Both the position numbers and the translations under genes were made by a program. A stretch of DNA of 42,412 nt from Ruminococcus sp. (GTDB lineage: Bacteria > Bacillota > Clostridia > Oscillospirales > Ruminococcaceae), in the NCBI GenBank assembly GCA_017519415.1, contig JAFWSI010000064.1, forward strand, positions 1 to 42,412, given 5' to 3'. How positions within the stretch are numbered: the stretch's first letter is position 1; each line of letters starts with the position of its first letter. This document shows, piece after piece, positions 29,941 to 40,282 of the stretch. The notes under the pieces were generated by a model. The model saw only the letters and a list, made by a program, of their open reading frames with translations, was not told the origin of the DNA and did not search any database.

Positions 29941-31104
29941 CTATGCCGATTCCCCGATGCGGCGGTAAGCGAATTCGAGAAGACCGATATTCAGCACCGC
30001 AAAGACCGCAAGGTAAACCGGCATTATCCCAATGCCGACGGCCTGCTGCAAAAGGCCGAAGACCATAGGCATGAACGTGCTTCCGATATAGGCCGAGGCC
30101 ATTTGCAGACCTATCACCGCGGCGCTGTTCTTCCTACCGAAATTGGCAGGTGCCATATGCTGTATGGCGGGGTATACAGGCCCCATTCCTGTTCCGATGA
30201 TGACAAAGGCAATTGCCGCGAAAACATATCCTGGCAGCGGCAGGAACAGCAGCAGTATGCCGAAAGTCTCGACTGCGATGCCGATCCGTATGAGCAGCTT
30301 GTCCCCAAGCCGGTTTGACACGAATGCGGAGATGAGCCTCCCCAGCATAAGTCCTCCGAATATCAGCGAGCCGAAGGCCGCCGCGAGCTTGGCGCTCACA
30401 CCCTCCTTCGTTCCGGCGAAGTAGCTCGAAGTCCAGAGAAAGCAGGTCGCTTCACCCGCACAGTAGGCAAAGAACGCGCTCAGCGTCGGGATCACTCCCC
30501 TGATCCTCAAAGCTTCCAAAATGCCAGTGCTGTCGCTCTCATCGTCCTCCTCCGACTCTGAATTCTTTCTCCACAGCGGAACGGAAAGCAGGCACACAAG
30601 CATTATCCCCGACTGTATGTAAGCCGTCCAGCGGTAGCCCTCGTTCCAATGTGCGCGGGCAAGTGCCAGGGACATTATATAGGGGCTTATCATAGCGCCC
30701 ACGCCGTAAAAACAGTGAAGGAAATTCATCACCGAGGAGGAATAGTGCTTAGCGACATAATTGTTGAGGGCAGAGTCAACTGTCCCCGCGCCGAAGCCGT
30801 AGGGAACGACGAACAGGAAAAGCATCCCGTAGCTTGTGGAGAATGAAAAGCCGATGAGTCCTATCACGGTCAGGAGTATCGAGAAGACGACCAGCCATTG
30901 GGTCCTGACCTTCCGGATAAGCGTAGGTGCCAACAGAGCTGACAGTATGGTCATAAAGGAGATGGACATCGAAACATATCCCGCATAGGACGAGGGCACG
31001 CCGAAATCGGTCTGCATCGCAGGCCATCCCGAACCGAGCAGCGAATCCGGCAGCCCGAGGCTGACAAATGCAAGATATATTACTGCAAGGAGCAGGCCGG
31101 TCAT
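29941..31104 (-). CDS. MFS transporter
   Basis: A 387-residue protein with 12 predicted helices in two halves, with a charged central loop (RKNSESEEDDESDS) at about 185-200. The first helix reads GLPDSLLGSGWPAMQTDFGV, a motif common in sugar-type or FucP/YfkF-like MFS carriers. The substrate is unknown. RBS GAAGTG. It follows a nucleoside-phosphorylase gene on the same strand after 74 bases, so nucleoside or sugar uptake is possible but not shown. Confidence 0.85.
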   Translation of the reverse strand: MTGLLLAVIYLAFVSLGLPDSLLGSGWPAMQTDFGVPSSYAGYVSMSISFMTILSALLAPTLIRKVRTQWLVVFSILLTVIGLIGFSFSTSYGMLFLFVVPYGFGAGTVDSALNNYVAKHYSSSVMNFLHCFYGVGAMISPYIMSLALARAHWNEGYRWTAYIQSGIMLVCLLSVPLWRKNSESEEDDESDSTGILEALRIRGVIPTLSAFFAYCAGEATCFLWTSSYFAGTKEGVSAKLAAAFGSLIFGGLMLGRLISAFVSNRLGDKLLIRIGIAVETFGILLLFLPLPGYVFAAIAFVIIGTGMGPVYPAIQHMAPANFGRKNSAAVIGLQMASAYIGSTFMPMVFGLLQQAVGIGIMPVYLAVFAVLNIGLLEFAYRRIGESA

Positions 31105-31178
31105 AGTATCACTTCTTTCGGTTATTCATTTGGCCTCGACCGGATCAAGCAGAAGATCAGCCTTTTGAACGCCGATCA

Positions 31179-31925
31179 TCATATCTCCGCTGCCGCATCC
31201 AAAGCAATAAGCAGCTTACCGATGCTGTGGTTTGCCTCGTGGAGGCCTTCGGTCTCGTAGCCGCTCTCCGCGAGGACATCCCCCGCTTCAAGGAATGCAT
31301 AGAGCTCCAGGCCGAAGGAATCACAAACTGCCTGCACTCCCGCCAGCTCCATTTCAACGGCTATGCAGCCTTCTTCCTTCCGCTTTGCGACAAGTCCCCT
31401 GGTCTCGCGCAGCATAGAATCCGTCGTCCATACTCTGCCCTTGACATAAGGGATGCTATGCCTGTCAAATATTACAGCCAGCTTATGGGAGTTTCGTATC
31501 TTTATGTAATCGGCAGGGGGAGCGTAATAGTACGAGGTCCCTTCACCACGATAGCTCTCGGTGGGGATGATGAATCTGCCCGTGGTCTTTTCTCTGTCAA
31601 GACTTCCGCAGGAGCCGAACAGGATGAACTTATCAGCCCCCACCACCCAGTGAGCTTCATAGCACATACCGGATGCAACAGCAGAGCCCAGCCTCGACAG
31701 ATAAAAGGCTATCTTCTCACCCTTATACTCCATAGCATAGATCGGGATATTGCCGTTGCACGAGCCTATCATCCCTATCAGCTCACAGTCATGATTATCG
31801 AGCAGATGATCGTGTATCTGCGCCGAAAATATGATCAGACATTTTTCGGCGATATGCTTCTGCTCGCCGTAAAAGCTCTCGACGTTTGTCAAAGGTTCGG
31901 TTTCATCATAGCATTCGGTTATCAT
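31179..31925 (-). CDS. Nucleoside phosphorylase-like protein
   Basis: A 248-residue member of the PNP/UDP phosphorylase superfamily: a central strand with KFILFGSCGSLD (the phosphate-binding GxxG region), WTTDSMLRET and the substrate-site motif AVEMELAGVQAVC (family M-E-x-x-A/G). These enzymes split a nucleoside with phosphate into a base and ribose-1-phosphate. It shows no signature that fixes purine or uridine specificity. It starts two bases after the stop of the upstream hypothetical gene and precedes an MFS transporter. Confidence 0.8.
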   Translation of the reverse strand: MITECYDETEPLTNVESFYGEQKHIAEKCLIIFSAQIHDHLLDNHDCELIGMIGSCNGNIPIYAMEYKGEKIAFYLSRLGSAVASGMCYEAHWVVGADKFILFGSCGSLDREKTTGRFIIPTESYRGEGTSYYYAPPADYIKIRNSHKLAVIFDRHSIPYVKGRVWTTDSMLRETRGLVAKRKEEGCIAVEMELAGVQAVCDSFGLELYAFLEAGDVLAESGYETEGLHEANHSIGKLLIALDAAAEI

Positions 31926-31927
31926 AG

Positions 31928-32233
31928 TTATCTCCCGGAGTCGTCATCATCAAGTCCGTAATTGAGCACGTTGTTATATACTGTATTCGCCCTCTCGCAC
32001 TCTTTCTTCTCGCGCCACCTGTCAATATCGCTTTTGATCGCCAGCATCTCGTCAACGATGAGCTCAACGCGCTCGGGGCGGACATAGCAAAGATATGAGA
32101 TCATCCGCTCCATACCCTTGGGGCTGCCGATATGCTCGGCGATGACATTTCCCAGCTCCGCAGGATATCCGAGGGATACCAGCGCGGATATAAGCCTGTC
32201 GCGGGTCTGCGACCAGATAGTTCTGCTGTCCAT
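31928..32233 (-). CDS. Hypothetical helical protein
   Basis: A 101-residue protein that I do not recognise. It is mainly helical (TRDRLISALVSLGYPAELGN, GMERMISYLCYVRPERVELI, DEMLAIKSDIDRWREKKECE) with an acidic end, and it has no membrane segment. It is tightly packed between sfsA (6 bases) and the nucleoside-phosphorylase gene (2 bases), so it is certainly part of that operon. Confidence 0.7.
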   Translation of the reverse strand: MDSRTIWSQTRDRLISALVSLGYPAELGNVIAEHIGSPKGMERMISYLCYVRPERVELIVDEMLAIKSDIDRWREKKECERANTVYNNVLNYGLDDDDSGR

Positions 32234-32239
32234 ACCCTC

Positions 32240-32908
32240 TCACTTTCCTTCGATCATTCCGGTGATAACAAGGCTGTCGGGCTCAACGCGGCAGGGAAAG
32301 AACAGCACCTTAACCCCGGCCTTTTTCGCATCCTCAAGAGCGGAGGCGAATTCCGGGTGAGTGGCGGTGTTCCCTCGGACTTCGCTGACGCCCTCCATCT
32401 GTATCACAAAGGCGATAGCGGCGTTGTACCCCTCAGAATTCGCCTTTATCAGTTCCCGGATATGCTTGATCCCCCGCTCCGTCGGCGCATCGGGGAAATA
32501 ACCTATGCCGTCGAATTCAAGAGTGCAGCCCTTGACCTCCATAAGATAGTTCTCGCCGCTGCGCTCCATATAAAAATCTATCCGCGAATCGCCGTAGGTG
32601 TACTCGGGGATGACCTTATCAAAGCCCTGCTCTGCCAGCCATTCTCCCATGACCTTGTTGGGGGCCTGGCTGTCGATATTGAAAACCGTCCCCGTGGCTT
32701 TTCTGACGGAAATAAGATCGTACTTCGTTTTCCTGCCGGGCGATCCGGGAGCCGTGAGCCAGACCTCGCAGCCGGGGATAAGCAACTCTTTGCACCTGCC
32801 CGTATTCTTAACGTGAACGGTCTCCTCTTTACCGTCTGTCTCCACCACGGCTATAAAGCGGTTGGGGCGGGAGATAAACTTCCCTTTGATGAAGTTATCG
32901 TATCTCAC
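32240..32908 (-). CDS. sfsA: SfsA family DNA/RNA nuclease
   Basis: A 222-residue SfsA homologue: an N-terminal OB-like half (FIKGKFISRPNRFIAVVE, VKNTGRCKELL) and a C-terminal PD-(D/E)XK-like half with RIDFYMERSGENYLMEVKGC, FPDAPTERGIKHIREL and VLFFPCRVEPD. E. coli SfsA has been tied to sugar fermentation stimulation and to nuclease activity. I place the start at the GTG at 32908 (VRYDNF) because GCAGGTG lies six bases upstream; an in-frame GTG at 32917 is itself part of that SD. Confidence 0.9.
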   Translation of the reverse strand: MRYDNFIKGKFISRPNRFIAVVETDGKEETVHVKNTGRCKELLIPGCEVWLTAPGSPGRKTKYDLISVRKATGTVFNIDSQAPNKVMGEWLAEQGFDKVIPEYTYGDSRIDFYMERSGENYLMEVKGCTLEFDGIGYFPDAPTERGIKHIRELIKANSEGYNAAIAFVIQMEGVSEVRGNTATHPEFASALEDAKKAGVKVLFFPCRVEPDSLVITGMIEGK

Positions 32909-32961
32909 AAATATCACCTGCTGCCGGATGTTCTTAACTGTCCGATTTTATGGACAGTAAT

Positions 32962-33633
32962 TCATTGTTCTGCAACGAGCCTGCGGTCCTCTATCCTGTA
33001 GACCTTATCCGTCAGGTCAAGGATACGGGTATCGTGGGTCACCATTATCGCTGCCTTATTGCGCTTCTTGACCTCGGCCTTAATCATTTCCGCCACAGCT
33101 CTGCCCCTCTCGGCGTCAAGGCTGGCAGTGGGCTCATCGGCAAGGATGATATCGGGGTCATTGATAAACGCTCTTGCGATGGCCGTCCGCTGTCTTTCTC
33201 CGCCGGACATTTTTGCAGGGTATGAGCTTCTGCAGCTCTCGATGCCAAGCTCCCGCAGGAGCTCGTCGATCTTGCTTTTATCCTTAACGCCCCTGTCCTG
33301 CACGAAGGAGAGCTGATCCTCGGTCTTCAGGAAGGGCAAAAGATTGTGGTTCTGAAAAACAAATCCTATCTGCCTGCGCCTGATGCCTGTACGCTCCCTC
33401 TTGGAAGCGGACGTCACATCCTTGCCGGCGATAAGTATGCTCCCGCTGTCGGGAGTGAGAAGAAGCCCTGCAACGGAGAGCAGCGTGCTCTTGCCCGAGC
33501 CCGAGGGGCCGACTACCGCCGCGAATTCTCCCGCCTCAACGGAGAGGGATATGTTTTCGAGTATCAGTCGTTTCTCCGAACCGTCCTGATAGGCTTTGCA
33601 GATGTCTTTAAGCTCCAGCAATACTTTACTCAT
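32962..33633 (-). CDS. ABC transporter ATP-binding protein (MacB/LolD type)
   Basis: A 223-residue ATPase with Walker A GPSGSGKST (about 41-49), Q-loop FQNHNLLPF, signature MSGGERQR, Walker B DIILADEPTASLD and the switch His in MVTHD. The order and length fit the LolD/MacB/FtsE group that works with FtsX-like permeases. The start overlaps the permease gene by eight bases. Such pairs often act in lipoprotein release, peptide efflux or envelope stress; the substrate is unknown. Confidence 0.92.
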   Translation of the reverse strand: MSKVLLELKDICKAYQDGSEKRLILENISLSVEAGEFAAVVGPSGSGKSTLLSVAGLLLTPDSGSILIAGKDVTSASKRERTGIRRRQIGFVFQNHNLLPFLKTEDQLSFVQDRGVKDKSKIDELLRELGIESCRSSYPAKMSGGERQRTAIARAFINDPDIILADEPTASLDAERGRAVAEMIKAEVKKRNKAAIMVTHDTRILDLTDKVYRIEDRRLVAEQ

Positions 33634-34720
33634 TGTCCCCGCCTCCTATCGCTATGATCGGATCAATACGCGAAATGTTTATCACCGAAAGCAAACTGCT
33701 CAGCACCGAGATCACCACAAAGGCCGCCGTTACTGTGACCGCATTGGACACCTCAAGATAGAAGGGCATCTTCTCAGGCATTGCCGCAGCCATACCGAAG
33801 GTCAGCCCGAGTGAAACGATACCCGCAAAGACCGACACGATGCATACCTCGCATATCAGCATACCCGCCAGTTCTCCGCCGCTTAGACCTATGGCTTTCA
33901 TCACGCCGAACTGCCGGCGCTTCTGCAGGGTCATGATGTAGTTGAATATCCCTATGATCACCGCCGAAATGATCACCAGCACCCAGACGATCATAGTAAT
34001 GGTCATATTCTCCGCGGTATATGAGGGGATGTTTTTGATGATCTCCTTTTTGCTGACGCTCTCCAGGATATCGGGGTCAAGCCCAAGATCCTTATCGCCC
34101 TTTACGGCGATAGCGTGATACTCTGGGACGTACATAGGGCTGAGGGCCTGACGCAGCTTTGTGTAGCTGTCCGTGGTGATATATCCCACGGAGGTATGCC
34201 CGTACATCCTGTCCTTGACAAATCCCGCCACGGTGAACTCGGTCCCTGCGGCAGCATCGACCACCTTATCACCTACGGAGATGCCCTCGACTCTGAAGTC
34301 GTCGTCAAGCAGGATAGTAGCCTCGCCGTCTGAATGTGAGAGCCCCTTGCCCTCAATGACCTCCGGCTCGATAAAGCTGCCGGCTTCTATGGCAAAATAG
34401 GTGATGTTCAGCTTCTCGTCATCGTCCTGCTTTCTGATATGCATTCTATGGATATCGAGGGGCGCTGCCTCAACGCCCTTGGCTCTCAGCTCATCGAGGA
34501 GGCCGGTCTCCACCTTGGATACGGTGATCATCTTTTCGGCGGATTCATCCACCACAAAGCTGTCAGCGTCCATAGTTTCTATTGCCGAAGTCACCGCCCG
34601 ACCGAGACCCGAAGCCAGTCCCGACAGGAAAAGCACCATAAACATCAGCAGTATCAGGAGCAGCTCGATCAGTATGTATTTTTTCTTTTCAAAAGCTATT
34701 TCTTTCAAGGCATATCGCAT
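33626..34720 (-). CDS. ABC transporter permease, FtsX-like
   Basis: A 364-residue MacB/FtsX-type permease: one N-terminal helix (about 16-36), a large extracytoplasmic domain (about 45-235) and three C-terminal helices with MTLQKRRQFGVMKAIGLSGG as the coupling loop. The ATG at 34720 (MRYALKEIAFEKKKY) has GGGAGG upstream; an in-frame start at 34756 has none. It is coupled with the ATPase gene downstream. The extracytoplasmic domain lacks obvious known motifs. Confidence 0.88.
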   Translation of the reverse strand: MRYALKEIAFEKKKYILIELLLILLMFMVLFLSGLASGLGRAVTSAIETMDADSFVVDESAEKMITVSKVETGLLDELRAKGVEAAPLDIHRMHIRKQDDDEKLNITYFAIEAGSFIEPEVIEGKGLSHSDGEATILLDDDFRVEGISVGDKVVDAAAGTEFTVAGFVKDRMYGHTSVGYITTDSYTKLRQALSPMYVPEYHAIAVKGDKDLGLDPDILESVSKKEIIKNIPSYTAENMTITMIVWVLVIISAVIIGIFNYIMTLQKRRQFGVMKAIGLSGGELAGMLICEVCIVSVFAGIVSLGLTFGMAAAMPEKMPFYLEVSNAVTVTAAFVVISVLSSLLSVINISRIDPIIAIGGGDNE

Positions 34721-34764
34721 TGTCAGACCTCCCCTGTCATGAGATGAATAATACAACGGCCTGC

Positions 34765-35058
34765 CTACCGAACCTTTTCACCGTTCACAAGGACAACGTT
34801 CATAACTTCGACCTCGGTCTTCACCCATACGCCCTCGGTGACATAGGGCTCCTCAGCCAGGTATTTATCCACAGCGGCACGGTCGGGGAGATCGACTACC
34901 AGCAGCGAGCCCTTCATCCTGCCTTCATCGTCAAGGAGGCCGCCTGCACAGATCACCTGCCTGCCGAGCTTAGCCATACCCTCCAGATGCCTCGGACGTA
35001 CTTGCATCCTCTTTTCCAGCATATCCTCGCCGTCAAGCGCTTTTATCATAAACTGCAT
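34765..35058 (-). CDS. YciI family protein
   Basis: A 97-residue dimeric alpha-beta (ferredoxin-like) protein: MQFMIKALDGEDMLEKRMQV, RPRHLEGM with the conserved HxxH/D-type position, and GSLLVVDLPDRAAVDKYLAE, EPYVTEGVW. YciI-like proteins often act as small-molecule hydrolases or dehydrochlorinase-like enzymes, but most are uncharacterised. The ATG at 35058 follows AGGTGG. It lies 44 bases upstream of the ABC permease and is the first gene of the long minus-strand run. Confidence 0.85.
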   Translation of the reverse strand: MQFMIKALDGEDMLEKRMQVRPRHLEGMAKLGRQVICAGGLLDDEGRMKGSLLVVDLPDRAAVDKYLAEEPYVTEGVWVKTEVEVMNVVLVNGEKVR

Positions 35059-35059
35059 A

Positions 35060-35138
35060 TTATCCACCTATCACCTTTCCCGCAAACTCTGCTGCGGCTT
35101 TGATATATTCTTCGTTGGGGATGCCCACCTTTTCTGCT
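35060..35138 (-). pseudogene. Short gene remnant ahead of the YciI gene
   Basis: The minus frame reads TEAEKVGIPNEEYIKAAAEF, then AGKVIGG and a TAA one base before the YciI start. It is protein-like and ends as an upstream operon partner would. However, a good promoter -10 (35150-35145) interrupts its 5' end and no start codon is present. It is either a remnant or a very short leader peptide from GTG at about 35130. Confidence 0.3.
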
Positions 35139-35144
35139 TCCGTT

Positions 35145-35173
35145 ATTATACCATATTCCCGAATGCTTTTCAA
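35145..35173 (-). promoter_or_regulatory. Promoter of the YciI-ABC gene run
   Basis: TTGAAA (35173-35168), 17 bp, TATAAT (35150-35145) with TATGG ahead of the -10. Confidence 0.7.
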
Positions 35174-35232
35174 CCACATTTTCCAACATCCTGACGTTCC
35201 CCGAGCATTTTGTATAAACGGTAATAAGCGAT

Positions 35233-35272
35233 AAGCCCCGGAAGCGGCCTTGAACGGCTTCCGGAGCTTTTC

Positions 35273-35275
<3 letters not shown>
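35233..35275. terminator. Strong hairpin at the 3' end of the beta-galactosidase gene
   Basis: AGCCCCGGAAGC and GCTTCCGGAGCT pair around a CG-rich loop. The T tract is on the plus side (TTTTCTTAT); on the minus strand, the direction of lacZ, the run is weaker (TTATCGCTTATT). It may separate lacZ from the YciI promoter. Confidence 0.6.
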
Positions 35276-38269
<2,994 letters not shown>

Positions 38270-38301
38270 TTACGGTACAGCCCGGCGTATCGACGTTTGT
38301 A

Positions 38302-38397
38302 TTAAGGCAACACCGCACAACCACCGGCTAACGCCTTTGTACATCATCCGCTTGCATATTTTCCATCATATTACCCAAATTCTCCTTGCCTTGCGTT
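38302..38397 (+). repeat. MITE-like repeat, truncated copy b
   Basis: Left terminal repeat AAGGCAACACCGCACAACC and the following 75 bp, with CATATTACCCAAATTCTCCT, match copies a and d. The right half is missing after about 38397. It lies in the leader of the beta-galactosidase gene. Confidence 0.75.
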
Positions 38398-38534
38398 AAA
38401 AACGGCGTCCTCAAGAGTACCGCTTCTGCGGGCACCGATATACTGTTCACGGTCATCTTCTTCTCTCAGGATGACGGCTGTAAAACACTTCACTGTCGGT
38501 CAAACGGAAAGCACCCGTTTGCCTTACAATATAT

Positions 38535-38563
38535 ATTATAACACAGCATTTATCATTTTTCAA
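38535..38563 (-). promoter_or_regulatory. Promoter of the beta-galactosidase gene
   Basis: TTGAAA (38563-38558), 17 bp, TATAAT (38540-38535). The region between it and the MITE (38400-38530) holds no gene that I recognise. Confidence 0.7.
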
Positions 38564-38591
38564 GGACGGGATTGAAAAAAACGGGATCCTG

Positions 38592-38660
38592 TCATTCCTT
38601 GACCGCCCCGGAGACTAGGCCGCTGATAAGACCGTGCCTGTTTTCATAATAATTCCTCCA
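38592..38660 (-). pseudogene. C-terminal scrap of a carbohydrate ABC transporter permease
   Basis: The frame encodes WRNYYENRHGLISGLVSGAV, then KE and a stop, the usual end of MalG-like sugar permeases (…GAVKx). It is cut on its 5' side about 10 bp from MITE copy c. Confidence 0.6.
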
Positions 38661-38670
38661 TTCCATTTGA

Positions 38671-38870
38671 TTAAGGCAATACCGCACAACCCCTGTGCGT
38701 CAGATCGCGCGCAAGCTCAATAAAGTTGAGCTGAGATTTTTCGTCAGAGTGCATAAATTTGACGCAGGCGGGCTGACGCTCGGCAAGGAAAATTTGTGTG
38801 CTATGACGGAAAATATGCAAGCAGATGACGTGCAGAGGCGCAAGCCGCGGGTTGTGCGGTGTTGCCTTAA
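38671..38870 (-). repeat. MITE-like repeat, complete copy c (inverted orientation)
   Basis: About 200 bp between AAGGCAATACCGCACAACC and GGTTGTGCGGTGTTGCCTT, flanked by TTAA on both sides. Its reverse complement aligns with copy a over the full length. Copies a and c both keep a frame that encodes FDAGGL...KENL and PRVVRCCL; copies b and d have a stop there. Confidence 0.8.
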
Positions 38871-38913
38871 GTTTATCCATCCAGTTAAACTCAACCTGTG
38901 TGAAGAATAACTC

Positions 38914-38942
38914 TGGACTTTTAGGTCATACCGTGGTATAAT
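38914..38942 (+). promoter_or_regulatory. Promoter of the sugar-kinase gene
   Basis: TGGACT (38914-38919), 17 bp, TATAAT (38937-38942). Confidence 0.6.
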
Positions 38943-38970
38943 GAGATTATCAACGATAACCGATACCGCT

Positions 38971-39168
38971 TTCAAGGAGTTTTCGCTGGTGCTTGCCGAT
39001 GTGCTCACGCCGGTTTATCGCGGCGGTGAGTTGATGCTGCGGTTTCTCGGTGAGACCGTGTCCTCTGCGAGGATGTACCCTGCCGATACACAGGTGAAGC
39101 ACATAACCTAGGGCATCACAGGCACGCTTTACACACTTAACGGAATAGAGGTGAGCTTTGATGAATGA
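38971..39168 (+). pseudogene. Unrecognised gene remnant upstream of the PfkB kinase
   Basis: A plus frame with protein-like sequence (FKEFSLVLADVLTPVYRGGE, FLGETVSSARMYPADTQVKH) has a TAG at 39109-39111 and continues in frame to GTLYTLNGIEVSFDE, ending with a TGA that overlaps the kinase start by 8 bases. It looks like the C-terminus of an operon partner, perhaps a glycosidase, that lost its front part. I do not recognise the family. Confidence 0.45.
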
Positions 39169-40132
39169 TATACTTGCAGCGATAGGCGAGGCGCTTATCG
39201 ACTTCATCCCCGACCGAAGCGGCTGCGGATTTGATGAGGTTGAGGCATTCGCGCCGAAGGTAGGCGGTGCGCCGGCGAACGTCTGCGCCGCATTCTCGCG
39301 GCTCGGAGGGAAATCAAGGCTGCTGACCCAGCTTGGCGACGACCCCTTCGGGCACAGGATAATCCACAGGCTGGAAAGCGTCGGAGTGGATACAAGCTGC
39401 ATCTCCCTGACCGACAGGGCCAACACCGCTCTCGCTTTTGTATCCCTTGCCGAGAACGGCGACCGCACATTCTCCTTCTACCGCAAGCCCTCGGCGGATA
39501 TGCTTTACAGCGCCGAAAGCATCCGCGAGAATTACTTCGACGGTGTCTTCTGCCTGCACTTCTGCAGCGTATCCATCGGGGATTTCCCCATGAAGGACGC
39601 CCACAGGCGAGCCATAGATATCCTGAAGCGCCGCGGCGGCATCGTGAGCTTCGACCCCAATCTGCGGTTCAACCTCTGGGAGAGCCTCGAAGCGCTGAAA
39701 ACCGCCGTCCGGGAATTCATACCTTTCAGCGATATCGTAAAGCTTTCTGAGGAGGAGCTGGAGTTCATCACGGGCTGCACCGCCCCGGAGGAGGGTGCAA
39801 AATGGCTGTTTGATCAGGGCGTGAAGCTGATGCTCTATACTCTCGGCAGCAAGGGGGCTTATGCCTTTACCGAAAACACCAAGGCCTTCTCCCCTGCATA
39901 CAAAGTCTGTGCAGTTGATACCACAGGTGCCGGGGACGGCTTCACAGGGGCTTTTCTCTACAGGCTGCACGAGCTCGGCGCAGAGGCCGGGAGCCTTGGG
40001 GCGCTGTCGGCAAAAACGCTTACGGAGTGCCTCGATTTCTCCAACAGGTTCTGCGCGTTGAGCGTTACAAAAAAAGGAGCTATCGCATCCTATCCCGACG
40101 CAGAGGAGCTGCGCAGCCTTGAACTGAAATAA
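39161..40132 (+). CDS. PfkB-family carbohydrate kinase (fructokinase-like)
   Basis: A 323-residue ribokinase-fold enzyme. The N-terminal sugar-binding signature VGGAPANVCAAFSRLGG is at about residues 27-43, and the C-terminal signature DTTGAGDGFTGAF carries the catalytic base D259. Proteins with GGAPANVA plus RKPSADM are mostly fructokinases, but 2-keto-3-deoxygluconate or other sugar specificity cannot be excluded. ATG 39161 has GAGGTG upstream; a TTG codon just before it is ignored. It lies between a broken gene and a GH120 gene on the same strand, with its own terminator after it. Confidence 0.88.
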   Translation: MNDILAAIGEALIDFIPDRSGCGFDEVEAFAPKVGGAPANVCAAFSRLGGKSRLLTQLGDDPFGHRIIHRLESVGVDTSCISLTDRANTALAFVSLAENGDRTFSFYRKPSADMLYSAESIRENYFDGVFCLHFCSVSIGDFPMKDAHRRAIDILKRRGGIVSFDPNLRFNLWESLEALKTAVREFIPFSDIVKLSEEELEFITGCTAPEEGAKWLFDQGVKLMLYTLGSKGAYAFTENTKAFSPAYKVCAVDTTGAGDGFTGAFLYRLHELGAEAGSLGALSAKTLTECLDFSNRFCALSVTKKGAIASYPDAEELRSLELK

Positions 40133-40138
40133 TGAGCC

Positions 40139-40175
40139 AGCCCCGGTACGGATTATCTGCACCGGGGCTTTCTTA
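40139..40175 (+). terminator. Terminator after the PfkB kinase gene
   Basis: AGCCCCGGT (40139-40147) pairs with ACCGGGGCT (40161-40169), followed by TTCTTATCTT. Confidence 0.85.
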
Positions 40176-40212
40176 TCTTGGAATATGGATGATCCGGTCA
40201 TAGGATTTGCAA

Positions 40213-40241
40213 TTGAAATCCGATCAGGGCTGTGGTATAAT
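40213..40241 (+). promoter_or_regulatory. Promoter of the GH120 gene
   Basis: TTGAAA (40213-40218), 17 bp, TATAAT (40236-40241) with TGTGG before the -10. The ATG at 40283 has AGGAGG as RBS. Confidence 0.75.
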
Positions 40242-40282
40242 ATACATCAAGCAATTATTCTTACAGACAGGAGGTCGTTCAA

